Source of the DNA: an uncultured Paraglaciecola sp.
Lineage (GTDB): Bacteria; Pseudomonadota; Gammaproteobacteria; Enterobacterales; Alteromonadaceae
Assembly (NCBI RefSeq): GCF_937123705.1
Contig: NZ_CAKZKO010000004.1
Span: forward strand, 62,001-126,000
Direction: 5' to 3'
DNA length: 64,000 bases
Shown here: one piece after another, positions 55,837-64,000 of the stretch
Position numbering within the stretch: the first letter of the stretch is position 1
Layout: each line of letters opens with the position of its first letter
The notes under the pieces: model-generated
What the model was told of the DNA's origin: nothing
The model's input: only the letters and a program-made list of their open reading frames with translations
The model's database searches: none
Translations under genes and position numbers: made by a program

Positions 55837-58800
55837 ATGACTCAGAGTATTTTTTCACCGCCATTACCCAGTAATACCCTTAAATCAAAAAATGATATTC
55901 GCCAATGGGGTAACCTGCAAGGCAGCAGTACCGCGCTTGCATTAGCTAAAGGAGCTACACAAGCTAAAGGCCCGATTTTACTGGTAACAGCAGATACACC
56001 CAGCGCCATAAAACTAGAAAAAGAACTCGACTACTTTTTACAGGGGCAAGAGGTTGATGTGCAGCTTTTCCCCGATTGGGAAACCCTGCCCTATGATAGT
56101 TTTTCACCTCACCAAGATATTGTATCCCAGCGCCTAGAAACCCTTTACCAACTCACTCAAAACGAACCTAGAGTGTTTATTGTGCCTATCAATACCTTGA
56201 TGATGCGTATGGCTCCGGTGGATTATATTGGTAAATATTTACTGATATTAAAAATTAGTCAAAAGTTAGATATTAATAGTTTTCGGCAAGGTCTAGAGCG
56301 AGCTGGTTACTTACATGTAAACCAAGTAATGAGCCACAGTGAGTTTTCAATCCGTGGCAGTATCATCGATTTATTCCCTATGGGCAGTCAGCATCCATAT
56401 CGTATCGATTTATTTGATGATGAAGTGGATAGCATTAGGCATTTTGATGCTGAAACCCAACGTTCGGGAGATAAAGTCACTGAAATTAAACTGTTACCGG
56501 CCAGAGAGTTCCCTACTGATAAAGACGCCACATTGCTCTTTAGGCAGCAATATCTTGGCAAGTTCGACGCCAATAACAGCAAAGAGTCCATTTATTATCA
56601 GGTAGGTAAAGGGTTAATGCCGGGTGGAATTGAGTATTATTTACCCCTGTTTTTTGAAAAAACGGCCACTCTTTTTGATTACCTCAATCAAGACACCACA
56701 GTGTTGATGTATGGTGATCTTCAAAAAGCCCATGATAGCTATTGGCAAGATGTAAACCACAGATACGAACAACTTAGGTACAACCTTGCTCGCCCTTTAA
56801 TGCATCCAGCCGACATTTTTATGCGCGCGGAAGAATTATTTAGCGCCCTAAAAGAATGGCCTAGGGTGCAAGTTCAAAGCAAAGCATTAGACACGAAAAG
56901 TGGCAGTTATAACTTTGCCACTGCCTCTGTAGGTGACATTGCCCTTAAACCACAAAACAAGGTTCCTTGGACCTCTCTTAAACAGCAAGTAGCAGGTTGG
57001 CAAAATCAAAAGGTTAGGGTGTTGTTTAGCGCCGAGTCGGCGGGGCGTCGTGAAGGATTATTAGAAATTCTCAGCAAAGCTGACATTAAACCTAAAGTAT
57101 TTGAGCATTTTGATAGTTTTACCCAAAGTGATGAACCAATTGGTATTACAGTGGGTGCTGCCGAATTTAGTTTTTTACTTGAAGAGCCTAAAACCAAAGT
57201 TGCCTTTATCACCGAAACCGAATTACTCGGTCATAAAATCAGTCACAGGCGCAAAAGAGACACCCGCCAAGGCACTGACGAAAACGCAATTATTCGCAAT
57301 CTTGCGGAATTACAGTTAGGTCAGCCAGTGGTACATTTTGAGCATGGCGTCGGACGTTATCTGGGTTTACAAACTTTAGATGCAGGTGGCATCACCACCG
57401 AATACTTAACCATTGAATATGCTAAGCAATCAAAGCTCTATGTACCTGTTGCCTCTTTACACTTAATTAGCCGTTACAGTGGCGGTGATATTGATCATGC
57501 CCCCTTGCATCATCTAGGCACAGAAACTTGGGCCAAAGCCAAGAAAAAAGCCGCTGATAAAGTACGCGATGTAGCTGCACAGCTACTAGACGTGTATGCC
57601 AGACGCGCCGCTAAACCAGGCTATGCCTTTAAAATTGCCTGGGACGACTACCAATCCTTTAGTGATAGTTTTCCTTTTGAAGAAACCTTAGATCAACAAA
57701 AAGCCATTAATGCCGTGATCCAAGATATGGGCTCTGCCAATGCCATGGACAGACTAGTCTGTGGTGATGTGGGTTTTGGAAAAACCGAAGTGGCGATGCG
57801 CGCCGCGTTTATTGCGGCGAATCAAGGAAAACAAGTGGCTATTTTAGTGCCCACTACCCTTCTCGCTCACCAACATTATGAAAACTTTGCCGAACGTTTT
57901 GTCAATTGCCCCTTTAGAATTGAAGTGTTGTCTCGTTTTGTTAGCGCTAAAGACGCCAAACAAACGGTGGCCGCCATAGGTGAAGGTAAAGTGGACATCA
58001 TTGTGGGTACCCATACTTTATTGCAAGAGCGACTCAAATTTAATGATTTAGGTCTGGTTATCATCGATGAAGAACACCGCTTTGGGGTACGCCAAAAAGA
58101 GAAATTTAAGGCGCTGCGCTCAGATGTGGATATTTTAACCCTAACCGCCACACCTATTCCAAGGACCTTGAATATGGCATTAAGTGGCATGCGCGATTTA
58201 TCCATAATCGCCACGCCACCAGCAAAGCGTTTACCCATCAAAACCTTTGTGCAGCAGCGCAATAAAGAATTGATACGCGAAGCTATCATGCGGGAAATTC
58301 TTCGCGGTGGACAAGTGTATTTCCTGCATAACGAAGTTGATACCATAGAGCGCACCGCCGAAGAAATTAAAGAGATAGTCCCAGAAGCACGCATTGTGAT
58401 TGGTCATGGCCAAATGCGCGAGAGGGATCTTGAAAAAGTGATGTCTGACTTTAATCATCAGCGTTTTAATGTGCTGCTTTGTACCACTATTATCGAAACC
58501 GGCATAGATGTACCCTCGGCCAATACCATAGTGATGGATCGCGCCGACCATCTTGGTTTAGCTCAACTACATCAATTGCGTGGCCGGGTGGGTCGTTCCC
58601 ATCACCAAGCATATGCCTATTTACTTACGCCACACCGTAGACGACTAAGTAAAGATGCCGCTAAACGTCTAGATGCTATATCATCCTTAGAAGAATTAGG
58701 TGCAGGTTTTGCCCTTGCCACCCACGACTTAGAAATTCGCGGCGCCGGTGAATTACTGGGTGACGGTCAATCGGGGCAAATATCCAGTATTGGTTTTACC

Positions 58801-59331
58801 TTATATATGGACATGCTTGAGCAAGCAGTGGAAGCCCTTAAAGAAGGCAAAGAACCTTCATTAGAGACTGCTTTGTCGGAGCAAACTGACATAGACTTGC
58901 GAGTTCCAGCATTGTTTCCAGACGACTATGTACCTGATGTCAATTTGCGGTTGTCACTCTATAAAAAATTGGCAGGCTGTAAAGACGAAAGAGCCGTCAA
59001 TGAGTTACAGATTGAATTAATAGACAGATTTGGATTATTACCCCAAAGTGCTAAAAACCTATTGGATACCACTATGTTAAAGCTAAAAGCCAAACAACTC
59101 GGCATCCTTAAAATGGAAGGCACCAATAAAGGTGGTTTTGTAGAGTTTTCACAGCAGACTCAAATCGATCCTAGTTTTATTATAAAATTGATCCAGTCAC
59201 AGCCAAGAATTTACAAATTGGACGGCCCGCAGAAACTCAAGTTTAACGTGCCTACCGAATCCGCTAAAGATAGACTTGAGCTGTTTAACAATATGCTAAC
59301 TGAGTTTAGTCAACAATTACGGGCTGCTTAA
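55837..59331 (+). CDS. mfd: transcription-repair coupling factor
   Basis: A 1164-residue DNA translocase that removes stalled RNA polymerase at lesions and recruits UvrA. The N-terminal UvrB-like modules (~1-350) include LVTADTPSAIKLEKEL and the FPDWETLPYDSFSPHQDI loop. The RNA-polymerase-interacting region is near 480-550 (HFEHGVGRYLGL). The RecG-like motor has Walker A GDVGFGKTEVAM, DEEHRFG and TATPIPRTLNM; TRG-type motifs are in LRGRVGRSHHQAYAYLL. The C-terminal D7 domain covers ~1010-1150. Its stop overlaps the csiV start (TAATG), giving translational coupling. Confidence 0.97.
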   Translation: MTQSIFSPPLPSNTLKSKNDIRQWGNLQGSSTALALAKGATQAKGPILLVTADTPSAIKLEKELDYFLQGQEVDVQLFPDWETLPYDSFSPHQDIVSQRLETLYQLTQNEPRVFIVPINTLMMRMAPVDYIGKYLLILKISQKLDINSFRQGLERAGYLHVNQVMSHSEFSIRGSIIDLFPMGSQHPYRIDLFDDEVDSIRHFDAETQRSGDKVTEIKLLPAREFPTDKDATLLFRQQYLGKFDANNSKESIYYQVGKGLMPGGIEYYLPLFFEKTATLFDYLNQDTTVLMYGDLQKAHDSYWQDVNHRYEQLRYNLARPLMHPADIFMRAEELFSALKEWPRVQVQSKALDTKSGSYNFATASVGDIALKPQNKVPWTSLKQQVAGWQNQKVRVLFSAESAGRREGLLEILSKADIKPKVFEHFDSFTQSDEPIGITVGAAEFSFLLEEPKTKVAFITETELLGHKISHRRKRDTRQGTDENAIIRNLAELQLGQPVVHFEHGVGRYLGLQTLDAGGITTEYLTIEYAKQSKLYVPVASLHLISRYSGGDIDHAPLHHLGTETWAKAKKKAADKVRDVAAQLLDVYARRAAKPGYAFKIAWDDYQSFSDSFPFEETLDQQKAINAVIQDMGSANAMDRLVCGDVGFGKTEVAMRAAFIAANQGKQVAILVPTTLLAHQHYENFAERFVNCPFRIEVLSRFVSAKDAKQTVAAIGEGKVDIIVGTHTLLQERLKFNDLGLVIIDEEHRFGVRQKEKFKALRSDVDILTLTATPIPRTLNMALSGMRDLSIIATPPAKRLPIKTFVQQRNKELIREAIMREILRGGQVYFLHNEVDTIERTAEEIKEIVPEARIVIGHGQMRERDLEKVMSDFNHQRFNVLLCTTIIETGIDVPSANTIVMDRADHLGLAQLHQLRGRVGRSHHQAYAYLLTPHRRRLSKDAAKRLDAISSLEELGAGFALATHDLEIRGAGELLGDGQSGQISSIGFTLYMDMLEQAVEALKEGKEPSLETALSEQTDIDLRVPALFPDDYVPDVNLRLSLYKKLAGCKDERAVNELQIELIDRFGLLPQSAKNLLDTTMLKLKAKQLGILKMEGTNKGGFVEFSQQTQIDPSFIIKLIQSQPRIYKLDGPQKLKFNVPTESAKDRLELFNNMLTEFSQQLRAA

Positions 59332-60944
59332 TGACACAAAAAATTGCCGTTCACCGATTAAAAACAATACTTTTACCAATAAAGTTTGCCCTAACAACTT
59401 TATTATTTAGCAGCGTTTTTACGCAAAAATCCTATGGACAAGAGCAAGAATGGTGGTTTGATGTTGAAGTCATTTTATTTGAACGTAAGCTAGATTCAGT
59501 CGCTATTGCCGAAACCTTCAAACAGTCACAACTGGTACAAGCCAACAGCGAATTTGTTGATTTACTTACCCCCTACCTCAATCCCGACTTAAGCTTTTTA
59601 CGAGCAGGTCTGCCCTATTGCCGTGCTTCAAATAGACTCGCAGTTCAAACGCAGTATCAACAAGATTTTGCTTTTGGGTTGCCATTAGATAATCCAAACA
59701 AAACCTCTTCATCACAACCAACTGACTTAAAAAGAGAGCTTGGTGAACCACAGCAAAACTTAGATATGGGCACAGAACACTTAGCTGAAGAAAGATTTCA
59801 GTATCAAGTGGCAACAACGGATATATTTGCGCAATCCAAGGGTAAACACTCAGTAGACAGCACCACTAATCTCGAGGATATAACGTCATCTAAAAAAGAA
59901 CTGGCTGCAGAAACTAACCTACAAAGTCGGCCCATTCAGGTCGAGTTTATCGAATGGCAGATCCCAAGCGAACTTCTGTGTTCCTACGCCGAGCAGATTG
60001 ATCCATCTTTTGCGGCGATTAACATTTTACCAAGTGAAGAATTAAGTAGTCTGCCTACTCACTCAATAAAACGTGTTCCAGATATTATTGACGGTGTGCT
60101 GTGGCATAAAAAACACAACGCATTTTTGTTACCTACTTCAAACCTGCGTATGAGTGATCTCTACTCTAAAATTCGAAAGCAGCGAGATATCAGCCCATTA
60201 TTACATCTTAGCTGGCGACAAGAAGTAAAGTTTGGTCGTGATAAAGCGCAAACATTTAGATTATTTGCAGGTGAGAATTTTGCGAATAATTTTGATGCTA
60301 ATGGTTTACCCTTAGTTGAAAATACTGACCCTTTATTTGATAGATTAAGTCCGTCATTAGATGAAAATTACCTGCCTCAAGAAGTGCTCGCCCAATTAAC
60401 TCCAGAGCAACAACAGGTATTTTTTTCTGGCGCTAAGGACAATGAATTAAAAACAAATCCTGATGATTTATTTACAAAAATTGAAACAGCGTTAGCTGAC
60501 GTCACGCCACTCAACATTGCTCAAGTTGTTGATCAAATGGAACCTCAAAGTAAACAGCCAGAAAATAATATCAATCCAGCGATCCTGAATGAACTATGGC
60601 AATTAGATGGTGGTATTACCGTGTATTTACGTCATGTAGGGCGAGTTCCCTATTTACACATAGATAGTAATTTGGATTTCAGAAAGCCTGTATTTGATCC
60701 CCAGAAAGCTCAAAAAATAGAAAGTTCATCAACTGGTTTAGTTGCACAAGGAGAAATAGTAGTTAATCAAGAGCGACCACCCAACTACTTACAAAGTGTT
60801 AATTTTAATCAACTAAGACGAGTTATCAGTAAACAAGTGCATTATTTCGACCATCCACTATTTGGCATGATTGTAAGCATTAATCGCTATCGTTGGCCAG
60901 TGGCAGAAATGGATCTTAACGGAGCAGAATCGCAACAAAATTAG
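59331..60944 (+). CDS. csiV: CsiV family protein
   Basis: A 537-residue exported protein with a signal peptide (residues ~15-36, ending SYG). It opens with EQEWWFDVEVILFERK, the characteristic CsiV start, and the C-terminal region carries LWQLDGGITVYLRHVGRVPYLHIDSNLDFRK and FDHPLFGMIVSINRYRWP, the most conserved family part. The middle is low-complexity and variable. In Vibrio/Shewanella-type bacteria CsiV is described as a peptidoglycan-binding/peptidoglycan-insertion regulator acting with a periplasmic peptidase regulator. It is coupled to mfd by a one-nucleotide overlap, a gene pair conserved in the order. Confidence 0.88.
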   Translation: MTQKIAVHRLKTILLPIKFALTTLLFSSVFTQKSYGQEQEWWFDVEVILFERKLDSVAIAETFKQSQLVQANSEFVDLLTPYLNPDLSFLRAGLPYCRASNRLAVQTQYQQDFAFGLPLDNPNKTSSSQPTDLKRELGEPQQNLDMGTEHLAEERFQYQVATTDIFAQSKGKHSVDSTTNLEDITSSKKELAAETNLQSRPIQVEFIEWQIPSELLCSYAEQIDPSFAAINILPSEELSSLPTHSIKRVPDIIDGVLWHKKHNAFLLPTSNLRMSDLYSKIRKQRDISPLLHLSWRQEVKFGRDKAQTFRLFAGENFANNFDANGLPLVENTDPLFDRLSPSLDENYLPQEVLAQLTPEQQQVFFSGAKDNELKTNPDDLFTKIETALADVTPLNIAQVVDQMEPQSKQPENNINPAILNELWQLDGGITVYLRHVGRVPYLHIDSNLDFRKPVFDPQKAQKIESSSTGLVAQGEIVVNQERPPNYLQSVNFNQLRRVISKQVHYFDHPLFGMIVSINRYRWPVAEMDLNGAESQQN

Positions 60945-60992
60945 CTTTAAAAACTAGATTGGCATTTTGCGCAAACAACCAAAAGAATAATA

Positions 60993-62369
60993 ATGAAAAT
61001 CACCAGAAACCACTTTATATTTATTGCTCCTTTATGCGCCGTGTTCTTTTATCTTGCACTACAGGCTGCAGGGCTTGATTATAAACCTTCCATTGCAGCA
61101 GCAATTACATTACTCACAGTAATTTGGTGGATTACTGAAGCTATTCCCATTCCCGCAGCTTCACTTGTTCCTTTTGCACTTTTACCTATGTTTGGGGTGT
61201 TAGATCATAAAGTTGCCGCATCCTCATTGGGCAGTCACGTCATTCTATTGCTGATGGGCGCCTTTATGCTTTCAAAATCTTTAGAAAAAAGTGGGGCTCA
61301 CGAAAGGTTAGCTGTGTATATGGTGCGGTTAGTCGGTGTATCTAGTGGCCGTAGGCTAGTGCTAGGTTTTATGTTAGCCGCAGGATTTTTAAGTATGTGG
61401 ATTTCCAATACGGCTACCACCTTAATAATGCTGCCTATGGCATTAGCGGTTCTATCCCATGTAGACAACAAAAATCTAAAAGTAGCGCTGATACTCGGCA
61501 TAGCCTACGCAGCCTCGGTTGGTGGTCTAGGGACACTCATTGGTACTACCCCGAATATAATATTTGCCGGCATTTACGAAGAACATACCGGCAAGGAATT
61601 CGGCTTTGTAGAATGGATGAAAATTGGCGTGCCCGCAGTTTTAATAGCCATACCTGTGATGGCTTTGTGGTTAACACGAAAAGTAAAACTGGAACACAAG
61701 ATAGTCCTGCCTGAACTTGGTCAATGGCGCATTGAAGAAAAACGCACCTTATGGGTATTTGGTTTAACTGCTATGGCGTGGATCACCCGAAAAGAGCCCT
61801 TTGGAGGTTGGAGCGACGCCTTAGATATCACCATTGCCGGTGATAGCACTATAGCGTTGTTTGCAGTTGTAGTGATGTTTGTTGTACCCAATGGCAAAGG
61901 CAGTAGGCTACTCGACTGGGATACCGCAAAATCTATCCCTTGGGGCATGTTGTTGCTTTTTGCAGGCGGCATCGCCATTGCCAAAGGGTTTACCGCTTCA
62001 GGCCTTAGCACTATGTTAGGCGATTGGCTGTCATCATTGTCAAACCTACCGCCCATATTAATGATTTTAACCATTTGTTTAGTAGTGACCTATCTCACCG
62101 AAATCACCAGTAACACCGCAACGGCAACACTACTGATGCCCATATTGGCCATAGCTGCCATATCATCTGGTTACGACCCAATAATATTTATGATACCCGC
62201 AGCCATGGCCGCAAGCTGCGCCTTTATGCTCCCTGTGGCCACCGCTCCCAATGCCATAGCTTATGGAACTGGCGAAATTGAAATAAAAGATATGGTCAAA
62301 GAAGGTGCCATTTTAAGCGTATTAGTTTCAAACATAGTGGCGATGATTTGTTACTGGTTTTTGGTTTAG
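60993..62369 (+). CDS. SLC13/DASS family anion:sodium symporter
   Basis: A 458-residue inner-membrane transporter of the divalent anion:Na+ symporter family (dicarboxylates, citrate, sulfate or similar). The two SNT sodium/substrate motifs are ISNTATTLIMLPMALAV near residue 135 and TSNTATATLLMPILAIAA near residue 370, in inverted-repeat scaffold halves. The opening WWITEAIPIPAASLVPF is the family's TM2 region. About 11 to 12 hydrophobic segments are present. The substrate cannot be stated. It follows csiV after 48 nt and is followed by a strong terminator. Confidence 0.92.
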   Translation: MKITRNHFIFIAPLCAVFFYLALQAAGLDYKPSIAAAITLLTVIWWITEAIPIPAASLVPFALLPMFGVLDHKVAASSLGSHVILLLMGAFMLSKSLEKSGAHERLAVYMVRLVGVSSGRRLVLGFMLAAGFLSMWISNTATTLIMLPMALAVLSHVDNKNLKVALILGIAYAASVGGLGTLIGTTPNIIFAGIYEEHTGKEFGFVEWMKIGVPAVLIAIPVMALWLTRKVKLEHKIVLPELGQWRIEEKRTLWVFGLTAMAWITRKEPFGGWSDALDITIAGDSTIALFAVVVMFVVPNGKGSRLLDWDTAKSIPWGMLLLFAGGIAIAKGFTASGLSTMLGDWLSSLSNLPPILMILTICLVVTYLTEITSNTATATLLMPILAIAAISSGYDPIIFMIPAAMAASCAFMLPVATAPNAIAYGTGEIEIKDMVKEGAILSVLVSNIVAMICYWFLV

Positions 62370-62445
62370 GTGAAAGAGTAGCCACTCTACTTTCGTGTTA
62401 GTCGCGTTATCTAATACTCTAAGCCGTATTATTTTTTAGGTATAA

Positions 62446-62476
62446 AAAAACACCAGCTCAACGGGCTGGTGTTTTT
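62446..62476. terminator. bidirectional terminator between the SLC13 and PEP-CTERM genes
   Basis: An 11-bp-class stem (AAAACACCAGC / GCTGGTGTTTT) with a short loop is flanked by A and T tracts on both sides, lying between convergent genes. Confidence 0.85.
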
Positions 62477-62501
62477 ATTTATTTTGAAGAATTTTATTTA
62501 A

Positions 62502-63350
62502 CTAAGCTTTAATTTTTCGACAGCCCAAACCGAGCAATCCCAAACCAAAAATAAATAAAGTTGATGGCTCTGGTACACCGGTCGGATCGGTGTCGCTAAA
62601 ACTACCGGCTTGAATAAATACCGTAGAGTCCCATTCCGCATCTGATGTATCTGCAATGCGCATACTAATTGTGTGCTGCCCGGCGCTAAGTCCGGTTGCG
62701 GTGGCAGTAAACATATCGGTAAAACCATCGTACTCAATATTAAAGAATGGTCCACCGTCTTGAAGATCATTATTATTGAAGAAACCGGCGTTACTACCGC
62801 CATTAACCGTATTAATCGCCACCGCAGTATCGGTTCCCGGTATTAGCGCAATATTCACTCCATCTAAGAAAAAAGCAAATACATCATTAAATGTTGAATC
62901 GACCCATTCATTATATTCATCAGAGGCGAAAATATAGTTAAAAAACAAATCACCGCCATCACTAATAAAATCAAAGGTTAACACTGCCGCATCTTCAGTA
63001 GTTGCACCAACAATAGCATCTAAATCGGCGTCCCCTGCGGTTCCAAATTCTGTTGTGACATTATCTTGTTGATTGGGTCCAACAGCATCAACGACGCTGC
63101 CTGAACTAAGCATAATTCCACTATCGAAACCTAGACCGGCACTTATTCCACCGGTAAAGGTACCAAACGCAGCAGAGGCACCAGTATTAACAATATTTGA
63201 AGTTGAAATTCCGGTCCCCAAAATATTAGTCACCAGATCACTTCCCGAATCGTTTTGGGTAACGATTAAATCAGCATGAGCAAAATTACAAACACTCATA
63301 GTAGCGATAGCGACAGCCGCTAACGCAGTCTTTTTTGATACATTTTTCAT
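62502..63350 (-). CDS. choice-of-anchor L domain protein with PEP-CTERM sorting signal
   Basis: A 282-residue exported protein. The signal peptide covers residues 1-26 (ending NFAHA). The body matches the choice-of-anchor L domain, with GFDSGIMLSSGSV, DAAVLTFDFI and FFNYIFASDEYNEWVDSTFNDVFAFFLDG. The C terminus, GVPEPSTLFIFGLGLLGLG followed by CRKIKA, is a PEP-CTERM tail: a PEP motif, a hydrophobic helix and basic residues. Such tails are cut by an exosortase and the proteins are tied to surface polysaccharide or biofilm matrix (family knowledge). No exosortase gene is in the window. It is monocistronic. Confidence 0.92.
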   Translation of the reverse strand: MKNVSKKTALAAVAIATMSVCNFAHADLIVTQNDSGSDLVTNILGTGISTSNIVNTGASAAFGTFTGGISAGLGFDSGIMLSSGSVVDAVGPNQQDNVTTEFGTAGDADLDAIVGATTEDAAVLTFDFISDGGDLFFNYIFASDEYNEWVDSTFNDVFAFFLDGVNIALIPGTDTAVAINTVNGGSNAGFFNNNDLQDGGPFFNIEYDGFTDMFTATATGLSAGQHTISMRIADTSDAEWDSTVFIQAGSFSDTDPTGVPEPSTLFIFGLGLLGLGCRKIKA

Positions 63351-63641
63351 ATTGACGTCCTTAAGAATGAAATATTATTTTTATCTACTCTATCGAACAA
63401 AAATTAAGCATTAAACGCACCAAAAATGTAAACTTCAATAATTTCAAATAATTAAGAGACAATGATTATCTAACGAATACAGACAATGTAAAAAATACCG
63501 ACAGTTTGGAGGTTATTGTGATTGTCTAAAAATACAGCCAATTACACATACATTATATAGGTAGGCGGAAGTTGTACTTAGCCTGCAGTAAACTATTTTC
63601 AAAACAACACAATAATTAACCTGATAAACTCTAGATAACCA

Positions 63642-64000
63642 CTATTTAGCATTCAAATTAAACTGCTGCAATACGCTACTGGCTTGTTGGTGCTCAGTTG
63701 TTTTGAGCAAGCTCGCAAAGTCCATACCTTGCTGCTTTCTAAGCCTTTTAAGTCTGGCTACGCTATTTTTACTCAGACCTAAATCAGTCGGTAAGCCATC
63801 AATCACTTGGGTGGCACCTAGTGGATCGTTACACACTAAAACCATATCGCAGCCTGCAGCTATCGCGAGTTCGGCCCTCTCTACAATACCGCCCATTTGC
63901 ACTGCGCCTTGCATAGAAAGATCATCAGAAAACACCACGCCATCAAAATTCAGTTGTTGGCGTAATATTTGTTTAACCCATATTTGGGAAAAACCTGCAG
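63642..64000 (-). CDS. nagZ: beta-N-acetylhexosaminidase NagZ, C-terminal part (cut by window edge)
   Basis: The last ~119 residues of a family 3 glycoside hydrolase. The frame remains open to the window edge and reads FDGVVFSDDLSMQGAVQMGG then AIAAGCDMVLVCNDP. The aspartate of FSDDLSM is the catalytic nucleophile in NagZ enzymes. NagZ removes N-acetylglucosamine from anhydro-muropeptides during peptidoglycan recycling in the cytoplasm and can influence AmpC induction. The gene lies 291 nt upstream of the PEP-CTERM gene, on the same strand. Confidence 0.93.
   Translation of the reverse strand, partial: AGFSQIWVKQILRQQLNFDGVVFSDDLSMQGAVQMGGIVERAELAIAAGCDMVLVCNDPLGATQVIDGLPTDLGLSKNSVARLKRLRKQQGMDFASLLKTTEHQQASSVLQQFNLNAK

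Noticed and set aside
57876..58394. Minus-strand reading frame of 172 codons inside mfd
   Set aside because: Antisense to the mfd motor domain; codon pattern explained by mfd.

Overview
The window looks like ordinary chromosome from a marine gammaproteobacterium of the order Alteromonadales, most likely a Glaciecola/Paraglaciecola-type Alteromonadaceae. This rests on moderate-to-low GC, the smc-zipA-ligA order (SMC-type rather than MukB-type chromosome organisation), the mfd-csiV pair, the YcgL-MltB-YcgM-YcgN-Rnd-FadD block and a PEP-CTERM protein. Species assignment is inference. There are about 50 protein genes, no rRNA or tRNA gene, no CRISPR array, no phage and no intact insertion sequence. 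Coding density is high, and many genes lie in short same-strand runs with 1-12 nt gaps or overlaps.

Layout. 1-8.1 kb: tail of an RND efflux pump, a TerB-like protein, a Gpr-type aldo/keto reductase, a SpoU methyltransferase, a class I-type HMG-CoA reductase, a two-gene unit with a secreted HExxH/peptidoglycan-binding protein, and a single-subunit-looking molybdopterin oxidoreductase. 8.3-13 kb: a four-gene MacA/ABC/FtsX-permease operon. 13-15.2 kb: small secreted proteins around a membrane AraC-type regulator. 15.3-20.2 kb: DUF2058 protein, topA, astB. 20.3-24.2 kb: an Ig-like-repeat lipoprotein and a DAACS symporter. 24.2-31.3 kb: ycgN, ycgM, mltB, ycgL, rnd, fadD, a hydrolase and an Slp-family lipoprotein. 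31.3-35.1 kb: tsaB-yoaA diverging from efpL. 35.2-44.2 kb: ligA, zipA, smc, cysZ, panE. 44.3-49.9 kb: a diguanylate cyclase, a glycosyltransferase, a fused cysteine desulfurase-SufE protein and an SDR. 50-53.8 kb: a solute-binding protein, 4-hydroxyphenylpyruvate dioxygenase, a YjbR protein and a phosphoribosyltransferase. 53.9-62.4 kb: a LolC-like permease, a PilZ-like protein, mfd, csiV and an SLC13 transporter. 62.5-64 kb: a PEP-CTERM/choice-of-anchor-L protein and the end of nagZ.

The most notable items are: two copies of a dispersed palindromic (MITE-like) repeat at 3842-3910 and about 52573-52750 whose cores are in opposite orientation relative to identical left arms; a perfect TyrR-type box (TGTAAA-N6-TTTACA) upstream of hppD; the desulfurase-SufE fusion; a GGDEF domain with a lysine-rich insertion and no I-site; an isolated HMG-CoA reductase; an uncharacterised two-gene secreted metallopeptidase/membrane-protein unit; and a 13-bp perfect inverted repeat between an AraC-type regulator and a small secreted protein. 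I see no clear defence island or multi-gene system of wholly unknown type. The best candidates for undescribed biology are the peptidase pair and the dispersed repeat.
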